A DNA stretch of 64,000 bases from Lithodes maja. Lineage: Eukaryota > Arthropoda > Malacostraca > Decapoda > Lithodidae. The notes under the pieces were generated by a model. That model saw nothing but the letters and a program-made list of their open reading frames with translations, did not search any database and was not told the origin of the DNA. Below, piece after piece: positions 1-10,366 of the stretch; the first letter of the stretch is position 1, and each line of letters opens with the position of its first letter. The stretch lies in contig JBAKBP010003229.1 of assembly GCA_037953745.1 (NCBI GenBank), forward strand, positions 1-64,000. The letters run 5' to 3'. The position numbers and the translations under genes were made by a program.

Positions 1-11
1 GTGTCCCTGTC

Positions 12-683
12 TTAAGGGGCCAACCAGAGCGCCGTCCCCGATGTCGGCACAGCGGCACGCACATACGTATGCAAGGCTCTTACCGGGCATAGCGGATGAT
101 GCGTGCTCCCACATTTTAAAGCTGGTACCGTAAACGGCTTAAAAATGTGCGCCTCACGTTCATTCTTGGCCACAAAATGAACGGAAGGGGCCAAAGTGAC
201 TGACCCCAAGGAAGGCGAAAAACTCATGCAATTCGGGGCCCTCGACATGGCAGCCAACTCCGAGACCCTCTCTCCTGTAGCCAACGCTAAAAGAAACAAA
301 GTTTTATCAAGCAGATGAACAGGTGTTGGGTTAGTGGTGGAGATGGGTGAGGTAAGGAGCCTGAGAGCCTTCGCCAGAGACCATTGAGGCGGTATCTGGC
401 GTGGGGGCGGTCTGAGCCTAAAGCAGGCTTTCATGAAAAAAGACAGCTCCTTGTGAGGGAGCACCAGCCCCGTCAAGGTCTCAAAAGGCTCCCTAATAGC
501 GGACAGGTGGTTCTTAATGGTGTTGTACATGTATGTGCGTGTCGCAAACAAGTGATTAAGGTAATGGAAGACTAACGCAACCGACGGAACTGTTTGTTCG
601 GTGTCATTGATCCATTTAGTGAAAGTATTCCAATGAGACTCGTAAGTCTTCCAAGTAGCCTTAGTCCAGTGCTGATTAAGCAT
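12..683 (-). CDS. DIRS-A tyrosine recombinase, N-terminal part, frameshifted at window edge
   Basis: This encodes the integration enzyme of the DIRS element. The probable start is the ATG at 683-681, five bases downstream of the pol stop codon (691-689). The frame is open further upstream to 1298, but there it only shadows pol. The core-binding region comes first, then the first catalytic box around ATGERVSEL, which carries the catalytic arginine. The later His-x-x-Arg and Tyr boxes are absent because the frame stops at 14-12. In the next frame the sequence continues through Leu-Lys-Thr-Gly, which fits the conserved Pro-x-Thr-Gly stretch in DIRS-B. A one-base indel in the C run near 16-19 is therefore likely. 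The rest of the gene is outside the window. Confidence 0.85.
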   Translation of the reverse strand: MLNQHWTKATWKTYESHWNTFTKWINDTEQTVPSVALVFHYLNHLFATRTYMYNTIKNHLSAIREPFETLTGLVLPHKELSFFMKACFRLRPPPRQIPPQWSLAKALRLLTSPISTTNPTPVHLLDKTLFLLALATGERVSELAAMSRAPNCMSFSPSLGSVTLAPSVHFVAKNEREAHIFKPFTVPALKCGSTHHPLCPVRALHTYVRAAVPTSGTALWLAP

Positions 684-688
684 ATCAG

Positions 689-2581
689 TCAAGCAACGTC
701 CATATTTCGGTAACCACCCTGCCTCACAAACATCCACGATGCGAATGCCAACGAGGTCCCTAGGTCTCCAATCTGTCCCAAGTGGAAGTCTGAGACAGAC
801 AGGGGAACGGGACTCGGGCACCATCGCTTCAGCTGAGCGTACCAGGCTTGGGCCGGCCAGAGGGGCGCGATTAACCAAACCTTGCCACGGTACTCTCTCA
901 GCCTGTGTAGGACTTTGCACATAAGCAGTGCGTCGGGCGGTGGAAAAGCGTAAATCGACTGCCACCTGCTCCAGTCCTCGCTGAAGGCATCCGGCCCCCC
1001 CGCCTGAGTACAAGTCCAGCGGGTGAGGTAGTCCGGCAGCTTGTTCGTCCCGGAGGAGGCGAACAAGTCCACCTGCGGATGGCCCCAGGAGGCTGCGAGG
1101 TCGTCGAAAACGCTTTGTCTTAATGACCATTCTACCTTGGTGCTCTGTCCTCTCGACAAAGCATCCGCCCAAAGATTGGCCGTCCCGGGCAGGTAAGTCG
1201 CATGCAGGGAGATGCTGTAATGATCGGCCAGGTAAAACAATTTCTCCGCCAGGTCTTGGAGCACAACAGACCTGGAGGAGCCCTGCTTTTGGATACAATG
1301 AACCGCGGACATGTTGTCCATCCTGAAGGCCACTGACTTGCCCGTGAGGGCCAGTCCGTGATCCCGCAGGAAGAACAACGGTACCAACAGTTCCAGGGCA
1401 TTAATGTGGAAGTGTGAGAGCCCCGACCACCTGCCGTGGTTTTGATGTCCCATGTCTGATTGATAGCCCCACCCCACCTCGCTCGACGCATCTGTGTCTA
1501 CCCAGATGGTCGGCGGAGGAGCAGTCCAGGGCACAGCCGCAGAGAGCGTGCCCCGAGCGACCCAGTGTGTCAGTCTCAGATGTATTGAGCGCGGTACCGT
1601 CCACAAACGGTAAGGGGGCGAGATAGGGAAGTGCCTGTTGCCCAGCTGAATGAGGCGTTTTAGTCGGAGCCGGCCCAAGGGCACGGTCAGAGACGCCCAA
1701 TTCAAAGACCCTAGTAGGGAGTCCCAGATTTTTTGTGTTATCGAGACCGAGTGCAACACGACAAAGAGCTTCCTTCGAAGTTTCGCCGCATTCACACGAC
1801 TCTGGGAAACGGTGGCGCTTTGGAGATCCCAGTGCAAGCCCACCCACGTCACTTCTCGCGACGGTGAGAGGCAGGACTTGGGAATGTTTAGTTTGAACCC
1901 CAGGTTTGTGACATGTCCGACTACAGTGAGCGTGTCTTGTACACAGTGTGTGAGAGAGTCTGCGGAGATGAGCCAATCGTCCAGGTAAAACAGGATCTGA
2001 ATCCCTTGTAAGAGCAAGGGGGTCAGAGCCTGCTTCACCAGTTTGGTGAAGACCCGCGGTGCTATGTTGAGGCCGAATGGTAGTCTGGTGAATTGGAACA
2101 CCCGTTGATCCGACTGCAGTGCTAGGCAGCCCTGGAACCGAGGAGCCATCGGCACATGCCAATAAGCATCCTTCAGATCCAGGGTGACCACCCAAGACAA
2201 GGGCCTGAGTGCCAGGCGTACCTGGTTGATGGTGAGCATGCGGAAACGGGTGGTCACAATGTGAGAGTTGAGGACTGAGAGATCTACCACCGGCCTCATA
2301 GCAGCGCAGTCCGTCTTTGGGACCAGAAACACATGAGACAGAAATACCTTTTGTGTAGAAGATATTTCCTTGATAACGCCCTCCTCGTGCATGGACATGA
2401 TCACTTGGGCCACTTCCTGAGACACTGGTCGCTGTCGGGGAGGGCACCCGAGAGGAGGCCTGGACCTCCACCTCCAAGTCAGACCCTTCTTGACCACCCG
2501 ACGCGCCCACGACCGGCGGGGCCATTGCCGGTAGTGGGGGCGGAAGAAGCCGGTGCGGGCGCCTTGCGTCAGGCCCATCAC
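689..2581 (-). CDS. DIRS-A pol: reverse transcriptase, RNase H, methyltransferase-like region
   Basis: This 630-residue frame carries the replication enzymes of DIRS-A. Reverse transcriptase spans about residues 80-260 with VTLDLKDAYWHVP (first catalytic Asp), the LPFGLNIAP block and the YLDD box at 199-202. RNase H spans about 358-478 with Asp in WVDTDAS, Glu in NALELL, Asp in RMDN and the terminal ADALSRG. Residues about 491-600 (DLFASS, YAFPPPDALL, LIAPLWPAQAW) match the region described in DIRS pol as methyltransferase-like. The first ATG of the frame is at 2581, but the frame is open upstream and overlaps the end of gag. Translation by -1 frameshift at 2638-2644 is therefore more likely than internal initiation. 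All catalytic residues looked for are present and no stop interrupts the frame. Confidence 0.93.
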   Translation of the reverse strand: MMGLTQGARTGFFRPHYRQWPRRSWARRVVKKGLTWRWRSRPPLGCPPRQRPVSQEVAQVIMSMHEEGVIKEISSTQKVFLSHVFLVPKTDCAAMRPVVDLSVLNSHIVTTRFRMLTINQVRLALRPLSWVVTLDLKDAYWHVPMAPRFQGCLALQSDQRVFQFTRLPFGLNIAPRVFTKLVKQALTPLLLQGIQILFYLDDWLISADSLTHCVQDTLTVVGHVTNLGFKLNIPKSCLSPSREVTWVGLHWDLQSATVSQSRVNAAKLRRKLFVVLHSVSITQKIWDSLLGSLNWASLTVPLGRLRLKRLIQLGNRHFPISPPYRLWTVPRSIHLRLTHWVARGTLSAAVPWTAPPPTIWVDTDASSEVGWGYQSDMGHQNHGRWSGLSHFHINALELLVPLFFLRDHGLALTGKSVAFRMDNMSAVHCIQKQGSSRSVVLQDLAEKLFYLADHYSISLHATYLPGTANLWADALSRGQSTKVEWSLRQSVFDDLAASWGHPQVDLFASSGTNKLPDYLTRWTCTQAGGPDAFSEDWSRWQSIYAFPPPDALLMCKVLHRLREYRGKVWLIAPLWPAQAWYAQLKRWCPSPVPLSVSDFHLGQIGDLGTSLAFASWMFVRQGGYRNMDVA

Positions 2582-2631
2582 CGCTTCGACGAGATGGTCG
2601 GGCGAGGGAAGAGGGGGCTGGCCAGGAGGAA

Positions 2632-4242
2632 CTACGCGTTTTTTGGCGCGGAGCCCCTCTTGGACTTATCGTAGTGGGAGCTAGAGCCACCACGTCCTCC
2701 TCCAGACGTCCCCCCGCCCCGCCGAAACGACGGGCGAGCCTCGCGCTCCGGCCTATCCCCCTCCAGGCTGTGTCTGGCAGCGGAGGAACTGGGGCCCTGC
2801 GCCTGCCAGCGCCGCATCCCCTCTTGACGGGGACGGCGATCCGGGGACCGACGACCACGGAAGGCGGGTACACCACGCCCCCTGTGAGCCAGTCCCCCGG
2901 CCACACCTCTAGCCTGGCGCCCTCTGCCGGCGACAGACCTGCCCCCGCGTCCGCGGGTGGAGGAGGATGAAGTGGGCTTCGCCACCACCTTCCGTTGAGC
3001 AGAGTATGCGTCACTCTGCGCCAGTAAGAAAGCCCGTTGCCAAGCCTCCTCATGGAACAGTCCAGGGGTCAGAAGGTCAGTCAGTAGGAGGCGGTTGCGG
3101 ACGTCGGCAGGGGCCTTCTTACAGAAAGCCACCCGAAGTTGTTGACGGCAACGAGTGGCTTCATGGAGGGAGTGGCGGATGTCCTGAACAGGGTTGAGGG
3201 CAAGCTGCAGGGTGATCCGTCGGACATGCTCAAAACCTTGGCGATGATCAGCCGATTCCAGCGACTCAATAAGGCGGAGGTGAACCCGCGCCAGTTCCAA
3301 CTGAGCAAGAAGAGTTGAAAGTTGGCGCGCCGCTCGCTGACGGAACTTAAAGACCCGGTCCAGTGGCGCCTTCTCCGGTGCCGTGAAAAAGGAACACGGA
3401 AGGGGGCCCACCGACAGTTTGGGAGCATTGAGCCACTCCCACACAGGCAGAGGGAAGCCCGAGGAGGTAAGGAGCATGCCCGACAGAAAAGATGATACCA
3501 TGGATGGGATGGCCGGCAAGGTCTCAGCCATGGACTGACCAAACTCCATTGCCTCACGGACCCATGCACCCCAGGGACCCGGACAGACGTGCGGGAGTTC
3601 GAGCAGCAGGACCCCGTCCCGATCTCGCACATTCCTGAAGTACGGCGTCCCTGAGATGGCAGAGAGGGAGTGGACATCCGCAGACAGGTCGTGGCGGGAG
3701 TAGTCAGCCCAGGGCCTGGTGGCAGTGTAAGGCAAGACCGACGGACGATATGAAAAATACCGCATGTCTTGCCGGTTAGGGTACACCCTCACATCGACCT
3801 CAGGGACCAGACCCTGTGGAGTAATGGCCCTGAAGATGTTTTTCCCATTCACCTGGATAGCCCAGCCCTCCGGCACAGCCCGCTCTCCGGCCGGCAGGCG
3901 GACCGCCCCCTCAGGGTTGGAGGCGATCACAGCTCTCCAAGCAACAGAATCCCCATACAGGGATGGCATCTTGACTTTGGGGATCTTAAACTTGGAGAGA
4001 GGCGGCACGGAGAGGGGGTGAGAGAACAACCCCAAACCCTGGCCTGGGATAACAACGGGCCAGAGAGGAGTCGTAGGCGGTGTCGGAGGTGCAGGTGACG
4101 AAGTAGAAGATGTCAACGGTACCACGACCGGGAGAGCAGGCCGAGATGGGATGTGGTCGGCAACAGGTGGGAGAGGAGCCACAAGCGGAGTCTGCAGAGG
4201 CACCGGGTTAGTAGTACCCAACCGGGAGACCACTGCATCCAT
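2632..4242 (-). CDS. DIRS-A Gag-like protein, main part
   Basis: This 536-residue frame precedes pol and is taken as the Gag-like ORF by position. The N-terminal third is proline-rich. The middle (about residues 150-300) is a globular segment that DIRS-B also encodes: compare RHDLSADVHSLSAISG here with SRTDILPAVQSLAVLTG there. Residues about 290-430 are Leu/Arg-rich and helical-looking. The C-terminus is basic with many RGG/GRG repeats, which suggests nucleic-acid binding. It ends next to the candidate frameshift heptamer. Reading continues upstream in a different frame in 4113-4883, so a one-base indel near 4240-4290 has probably split a longer gag. No enzymatic motif is visible. Confidence 0.75.
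   Translation of the reverse strand: MDAVVSRLGTTNPVPLQTPLVAPLPPVADHIPSRPALPVVVPLTSSTSSPAPPTPPTTPLWPVVIPGQGLGLFSHPLSVPPLSKFKIPKVKMPSLYGDSVAWRAVIASNPEGAVRLPAGERAVPEGWAIQVNGKNIFRAITPQGLVPEVDVRVYPNRQDMRYFSYRPSVLPYTATRPWADYSRHDLSADVHSLSAISGTPYFRNVRDRDGVLLLELPHVCPGPWGAWVREAMEFGQSMAETLPAIPSMVSSFLSGMLLTSSGFPLPVWEWLNAPKLSVGPLPCSFFTAPEKAPLDRVFKFRQRAARQLSTLLAQLELARVHLRLIESLESADHRQGFEHVRRITLQLALNPVQDIRHSLHEATRCRQQLRVAFCKKAPADVRNRLLLTDLLTPGLFHEEAWQRAFLLAQSDAYSAQRKVVAKPTSSSSTRGRGGRSVAGRGRQARGVAGGLAHRGRGVPAFRGRRSPDRRPRQEGMRRWQAQGPSSSAARHSLEGDRPEREARPSFRRGGGTSGGGRGGSSSHYDKSKRGSAPKNA
2638..2644 (-). promoter_or_regulatory. Candidate -1 ribosomal frameshift site (A AAA AAC) at gag-pol junction
   Basis: On the minus strand the gag frame reads CCA AAA AAC GCG TAG. 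The heptamer A AAA AAC is in the correct X XXY YYZ phase, one codon before the gag stop (2634-2632). A -1 slip continues through CGC GTA GTT into the pol frame, which is open from there to 689. The heptamer and phase are seen directly; its use is inference. I did not find a convincing downstream pseudoknot by eye. Confidence 0.6.
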
Positions 4243-4883
4243 GGCCGCCGTGACAGAGGAGAAGCAAGACGGGGTCGACCAGCAGGGGACGGAGATCGGC
4301 GACGTTTCGTCCTGCCAGAAGTTCCAGAAGTCATGGAGAGGTCGGAGGGAGGCACACGATGGTCATGACGCCTGGGGGCCCGCTCCCTGGAACGCGCCCT
4401 CCCGCCCGCCTGACCCGAACTCCCGGGAGGGGAGCCCCGAGCCGTATGAGGAGAGCGAGAGCGACGAACAGGAGGGGAGCGGGAACGGCGTGCAGCATCG
4501 GAGGTAGGTGGGATCCCTAACAACACCCGGACGTCATCCTCACGGAAGGAAGGAGCCCTGTGCAGGACCCTTTGGACGTGACGGGAGATGACGTCCCATG
4601 ACCGGCGTAGAGACGTCCCGGCCCGTTGTCCCTCCGCCGACGTAGGGAGAGCCTCGAGCAGTTGAAGAGCGAAGAGACACACCCCACACCGGCGGGGATC
4701 GTAAACATCCTTCCCATAGCAGGCCGTGTGGAGGCAACATTCCCGGTGATCCCGCAAGGCCGTTCGCTGACACGTCGGCCGAGAGCAGGGAGAAGCCGGC
4801 ATCACAGCACTGAAAAATGGGGAAGCATTACCCACCAGTAGAGGTGAGACAGGCAATATGAGGCAGTAGAGCCAATTCAGCAT
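4113..4883 (-). CDS. DIRS-A Gag-like protein, N-terminal Cys-rich part (frameshifted from main part)
   Basis: This frame contains the apparent N-terminus of the element's first ORF. A cysteine/histidine cluster at about residues 33-70 (C, C, H, C, C, H, C, then C-x2-C) looks like a zinc-binding module. DIRS-B has a similar Cys/His pattern at its 34210-34512 segment. An Arg/Ser/Pro-rich basic stretch follows. After about residue 200 the frame is a shadow of the main gag frame, so only about 4245-4883 is likely real. The start at 4883 is the first ATG and is not otherwise supported. The break relative to 2632-4242 is probably an inactivating indel, although a second frameshift signal cannot be excluded. 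Confidence 0.6.
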   Translation of the reverse strand: MLNWLYCLILPVSPLLVGNASPFFSAVMPASPCSRPTCQRTALRDHRECCLHTACYGKDVYDPRRCGVCLFALQLLEALPTSAEGQRAGTSLRRSWDVISRHVQRVLHRAPSFREDDVRVLLGIPPTSDAARRSRSPPVRRSRSPHTARGSPPGSSGQAGGRARSRERAPRRHDHRVPPSDLSMTSGTSGRTKRRRSPSPAGRPRLASPLSRRPWMQWSPGWVLLTRCLCRLRLWLLSHLLPTTSHLGLLSRSWYR

Positions 4884-6859
4884 GTAAGACTCAATAAGAC
4901 AATATCCAGTAAGAAGCTATGTAGCAAGTATAACAGGAAAGTCAAAAGAAAACACCCACACCAGAGACCCTCAACACCAGGGCTGGGACAAGCCCCTGAG
5001 CGAGGCCCAACCCTGGGAACAGGTCAGAACCAAAATCGTGGGGAAAGTGGTACCCATCGAAATACCTGAGAACCCTCTGTGAGAGCGGAGGGAGGAGGCG
5101 GCGAAGCGGCGGCGGCGTAGGGACAGCCGGCAGTAGAGCGGGCACCAGCTGGAAGGAAAAGGTCAAGTGTGAGCAACCCAACAGTACCCTATAAGTGTAA
5201 ATAGGGGCGGGGAGGGAATCCAAAACACACAGGACATCGCCACTTTGGGTCGAGTCCTAGGACTTTTCAGGTGGTCCTAGGGTCCTCCCAGTATACAAGG
5301 AGGACGCCCGTAGGGCGGGAACCAGGTACAGAAGGAGGACACAAGGAACAGGACATAAGGGATAGGAAAACAGCCAATCAGCCGTTGTCCAAAAAGCCCT
5401 GTCCAGGTACATGAAGAGGGGGGCAGAACAGGGCGCATAAACCAAGTCAAGTGAAAAGCTATGTGGCCTAGGCCTTGACAAGGCACAGGGCACCTCAAAA
5501 AGATAAAGGCGCTCCTAGGGCGGATTTAAAAAGATGAAGGAGCCGAGGACACCAGAAGACCCTGCCTGTGTGGCGAAAAAACGTGAGTAAACACGAAAAT
5601 CGAGTCAACTTGTCCAAGCATATCCTCCCTGTGAGCGGGGCCCCTATCGCGTACAGTTTCCAGACATCCCCCCCCCTATTTAGTGATCAAGTAACCACAG
5701 GCAGGGGAAGAACAGAAACATGGACTTGTAAGAAAAACGAGAATTTAACCGAGAGCTACGAGACCGAGACTTCCCAGTCAGTGGAGACAAAAGGAAGGCA
5801 GAAGGAAAGGACCTGTGTGGATCATTCCAACGGCGGGCAGCTCAAGGCAAAAAACGATTAGCTTAAACACACAAGTAATGAGAATCTTAACAAGAGCGTA
5901 GAAGACCAACCAGCAAGTCAGTGGAGACAAGAGGAAAACAGAAGGACAGGACTATGTGGCCCAAACCGACGGCGGTCAGCTCAAGTTAAAAAACACAGGC
6001 CTAGCCGAGTTACACAATTCACATAAACGAGAAAAGACTAGGGCAGCGTCAATCCCTAAGTGAAAAACCTAGTAACAAAGCTAAACACTGCCCGAGAAGC
6101 CCCACAAGTACGTTAAATTAATAAAATAAAAGGAGGATAGCCTAGGGCTTGACCAACAATTTCACCAGAACCACGTATCCACGAGTCAAGTAGGCCCGAG
6201 GAAACGAAAAGGAACTGACAAAAGCGTGAACCATGCGAACGAAATACAAGACCACCAACTATGGACAAGTTTAATAAACAAGTCAGAAGGGCTATAGGTC
6301 AGTTGAGACCAAAGCAGCATGTTTGTGAGAGAATAAAGGCTATGTGGCCTATGCTCACACAAAGCAGAATCCAGAGAAACTTCATGCTCAAGTCTTGTAA
6401 AACATCGACACGTAGTCATATGAAAAAAACAATAAAACAAAAAGACACAAAGGGAAAGAAACACAATGCATCCCGCGGGAAGCATATCCCCCCCAAGGTA
6501 CGTTAAGGGTAGTTAAAGTGAACATGAACCCGAAAAGTGAGGGTAGAATAGACACACAACGACCGCTACGCGGCGTTGAGGACCAACCACCCCGAAGAAA
6601 ACAAATAAATAAACACGTCTCCAGCACTACGCGCACACCCATAAACACGCCATAAAGCCGTAGTAAAGTGCTGCCTACACCACTGAACATCCTTCTAAAA
6701 CCTCAACAGCCTGAAAAGGCTCACACTCACTAAGAGTTGAAGCGAAGGGGATGCAAAGCAGGCACTCGCGAAGCACAGACAAAAAGGCGTGTGACATCGA
6801 CGGTGGGCGCGAAGTGACTGATACTTTGGCAGGTCCTGGCACAGGCTCATAGAACATGG
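4884..6859 (-). other. Long non-coding leader of DIRS-A
   Basis: About 2 kb between the terminal repeat and gag with no recognisable protein. Base composition is A/G-rich on the plus strand and includes an imperfect 81-bp duplication (5775-5855 and 5914-5994). DIRS-B also has a long leader, so it seems a family trait. Confidence 0.6.
5775..5994. repeat. 81-bp imperfect direct duplication in DIRS-A leader
   Basis: Segments 5775-5855 and 5914-5994 both begin with a CAGTCAGTGGAGACAA-like stretch and end in GGCAGCTCAAG-like sequence followed by a short A run. They are offset by 139 bp with no coding potential. Confidence 0.7.
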
Positions 6860-7096
6860 AGCATGGCTCAGAGGAGAGCAGCTAGATTAAATGGGTAACT
6901 ATAACAATTCTTTCTCTCCTTCGCTATCTCTTCTTTCCTAGTCGTCTCGGAGTGTGTACAACGTGCCTAGTAGTGAATTGAGGTGCAACTCTAGAGATTA
7001 TTTGGTTACTTCGCGTGAGTACCGATAAATCGGCCCGCTGTGGTAGCGGCTGAGATCATAAGCCCTACGTTGGAAACGTAGAGACTGCTACTAAAT
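6860..7096 (-). repeat. DIRS-A 5' inverted terminal repeat (approximate)
   Basis: Read on the minus strand, this segment shares the landmarks of the DIRS-B and DIRS-C terminal repeats: TAGTAG-type terminus, CTACGT..CCAACGTAG, then CTCTAGAGT, CTACTAGG and TTGTACA in the same order. The inner border is approximate because the partner repeat is outside the window. Confidence 0.6.
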
Positions 7097-7150
7097 ATAC
7101 AGATATAGGTAGATGGGAAGGAGTTAGGCGGGATTTATTAGTACACTGGC

Positions 7151-7358
7151 ATAGGTAACGCCAACGAACTTGACAATAATCTTGATCCCTGACCTCTCTG
7201 TATCTCAAAAAGGCTTAGAGCAAACTGACTGTAAATATCCACACCTATTTCCTGGTGGACTTCTCCCAAATTATAGAAATGTCAGCCCGATTGTGTTCAT
7301 TCATTTCGAGTTATAAGAAGGGGTCAAGATTATTGTCAAGTTCGTTGGCACTACCTAT
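7151..7358. mobile_element. Short inverted-repeat element (MITE-like)
   Basis: Arms of about 40 bp at 7151-7190 and 7320-7358 are near-perfect reverse complements (ATAGGTARYGCCAACGAACT core). The roughly 130-bp loop is non-coding. No clear target duplication was found. The remainder of 7097-7906 shows no gene. Confidence 0.65.
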
Positions 7359-7911
7359 AGTGACTCTTCGATTAAAATATTAATTAAAAAGTTAAATAAT
7401 AACAAAAAATTATTAAATCGTTTTAATTGTCATAGATCATGAGCTCCAGGAAACCTTATTCAAGGAATACTTTGCATAACATATTGCATATACTAATAGC
7501 GCTATATGAATACAATTATAAACTGAAAATAAGTCACATGAGTAATTGTGTCATTCTTCAGCAATTGTGGTATGAAAGCTTCTGAAATCAAATTATTAAA
7601 ACGATCAATCACATAAAAAAAAATATTTTCAGTCCAGTGTCCGATATCGATATAAAATAACTCCGGAGATGATGCTAGAGTAAAGTTACCGAAAGAGTAT
7701 TGGTGGTAAAAGGGGTCGCGTGACTCGACCGTTAATCACTGTCTGTATTATACGTGACATACACAGTAGTGGAGCTACCAAACACCATAAATCATTGCAT
7801 AACAGAGACAGTGCATACGTAGGTATTTGCTCACATTAAAAGACGAATAACTTATATAAAACAGCAACAAAACGTTGAGATTGACAAAGGTGACGTTAGT
7901 GCATGTCACTA

Positions 7912-8125
7912 TAGTCTATTTTTTTTCCAGCTGATGATAAATTGAATCCCTTAGTAGCTTATTTACCAATACCTAATGGGAAAATATGAAACTTCTATAG
8001 CTGTGTGTTGTGTTAATCCCAACTTTTCATAATTAACAACATATTTCGCTACAAAATCTACCTTATAGCTGAGTAACCAAGATAGTAAAATGGCAATTTA
8101 CGATCAGCTGGAAAAAAATAGACTA
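7912..8125. mobile_element. MITE with TA target duplication, copy 1
   Basis: Inverted ends TAGTCTATTTTTTTCCAGCT and its complement at 8105-8125 enclose about 170 bp of AT-rich non-coding DNA, flanked by TA at 7910-7911 and 8126-8127. A second copy lies at 18875-19086 in the opposite internal orientation. The TA duplication suggests the Tc1/mariner group, but there is no transposase to confirm it. Confidence 0.8.
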
Positions 8126-8141
8126 TAGTCATATGTTCACT

Positions 8142-8143
<2 letters not shown>

Positions 8144-8184
<41 letters not shown>
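8144..8184. repeat. (AT)n microsatellite, left border of the 314-bp array
   Basis: About 40 bp of pure AT dinucleotide directly abut the first 314-bp monomer. Confidence 0.95.
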
Positions 8185-8188
<4 letters not shown>

Positions 8189-10366
8189 AGAATATATCAC
8201 AAATACACGTGAGCCACTAAATGTTTCTAGTCTCTCAGTGGGGATCGAACCATCGACCATCAGAACGATAACCGACGCTTAATCAATTACACCACGGCAG
8301 TCTAAAAGACACTCAGCCTTCTATCCTATTTATGTTAGGGAGAAGGGAAACCCACTAGGCGAATATATTTCAATTCAAACCTAGTTGTAGGATCCATATT
8401 TCCAGAATACCATACACGGATTTTTGAGTGTCCCGACGCAACTCGGGTTGAAATTGATTTCATTTAATTCTAACCCACAAAGCATGAGAGTTACAAATAT
8501 TGAGAATATATCACAAATACACGTGAGCCACTAAATGTTTCTAGTCACTCAGTGGGGATCGAACCATCGACCATCAGAACGATAACCGACGCTTAATCAA
8601 TTACACCACGGCAGTCTAAAAGACACTCAGCCTTCTATCCTATTTATGTTAGGGAGAAGGGAAACCCACTAGGCGAATATATTTCAATTCAAACCTAGTT
8701 GTAGGATCCATATTTCCAGAATACCATACACGGATTTTTGAGTGTCCCGACGCAACTCGGGTTGAAATTGATTTCATTTAATTCTAACCCACAAAGCATG
8801 AGAGTTACAAATATTGAGAATATATCACAAATACACGTGAGCCACTAAATGTTTCTAGTCTCTCAGTGGGGATCGAACCATCGACCATCAGAACGATAAC
8901 CGACGCTTAATCAATTACACCACGGCAGTCTAAAAGACACTCAGCCTTCTATCCTATTTATGTTAGGGAGAAGGGAAACCCACTAGGCGAATATATTTCA
9001 ATTCAAACCTAGTTGTAGGATCCATATTTCCAGAATACCATACACGGATTTTTGAGTGTCCCGACGCAACTCGGGTTGAAATTGATTTAATTTAATTCTA
9101 ACCCACAAAGCATGAGAGTTACAAATATTGAGAATATATCACAAATACACGTGAGCCACTAAATGTTTCTCGTCTCTCAGTGGGGATCGAACCATCGACC
9201 ATCAGAACGATAGCCGACGCTTAATCAATTACACCACGGCAGTCTAAAAGACACTCAGCCTTCTATCCTATTTATGTTAGGGAGAAGGGAAACCCACTAG
9301 GCGAATATATTTCAATTCAAACCTAGTTGTAGGATCCATATTTCCAGAATACCATACCATTTGATTAAGCGTCGGCTATCGTTCTGATGGTCGATGGTTC
9401 GATCCCCCACTGAGAGACTAGAAACATTTAGTGGCTCACGTGTATTTGTGATATATTCTCAATATTTGTAACTCTCATGCTTTGTGGGTTAGAATTAAAT
9501 GAAATCAATTTCAACCCGAGTTGCGTCGGGACACTCAAAAAAAATCCGTGTATGGTATTCTGGAAATATGGATCCTACAACTAGGTTTGAATTGAAATAT
9601 ATTCGCCTAGTGGGTTTCCCTTCTCCCTAACATAATAGGATAGAAGGCTGAGTGTTTTTTTAGACTGCCGTGGTGTAATTGATTAAGCGTCGGTTATCGT
9701 TCTGATGGTCGATGGTTCGATCCCCACTGAGAGACTAGAAACATTTAGTGGCTCACGTGTATTTGTGATATATTCTCAATATTTGTAACTCTCATGCTTT
9801 GTGGGTTAGAATTAAATGAAATCAATTTCAACCCGAGTTGCGTCGGGACACTCAAAAATCCGTGTATGGTATTCTGGAAATATGGATCCTACAACTAGGT
9901 TTGAATTGAAATATATTCGCCTAGTGGGTTTCCCTTCTCCCTAACATAAATAGGATAGAAGGCTGAGTGTCTTTTAGACTGCCGTGGTGTAATTGATTAA
10001 GCGTCGGTTATCGTTCTGATGGTCGATGGTTCGATCCCCACTGAGAGACTAGAAACATTTAGTGGCTCACGTGTATTTGTGATATATTCTCAATATTTGT
10101 AACTCTCATGCTTTGTGGGTTAGAATTAAATGAAATCAATTTCAACCCGAGTTGCGTCGGGACACTCAAAAATCCGTGTATGGTATTCTGGAAATATGGA
10201 TCCTACAACTAGGTTTGAATTGAAATATATTCGCCTAGTGGGTTTCCCTTCTCCCTAACATAAATAGGATAGAAGGCTGAGTGTCTTTTAGACTGCCGTG
10301 GTGTAATTGATTAAGCGTCGGTTATCGTTCTGATGGTCGATGGTTCGATCCCCACTGAGAGACTAG

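Larger units (their letters stand above)
1..7096 (-). mobile_element. DIRS-type retrotransposon DIRS-A (3' end beyond window)
   Basis: On the minus strand the order is long leader, gag, RT-RNase H-methyltransferase-like pol, then tyrosine recombinase, which is the DIRS order. The 5' end is placed near 7096 because 7066-7096 resembles the outer terminus of DIRS-B (45390-45420): an ACGTTGGA core followed by a variant of AGACTACTAACAAATA. DIRS elements integrate with a tyrosine recombinase and make no target duplication, so no TSD is expected. The 3' terminal repeat and internal complementary region lie left of base 1. The ORFs are better preserved than in DIRS-B, with one break in gag and one in the recombinase. 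Confidence 0.88.

Noticed and set aside
1401..3053. 550-codon minus-strand open frame across DIRS-A gag and pol
   Set aside because: Shadow of pol and gag in another frame; GC-rich sequence keeps it open and no domain appears in it.
8235..8302. Functional tRNA genes in the 314-bp monomers
   Set aside because: A and B boxes are present, but the T stem and anticodon stem do not pair properly.
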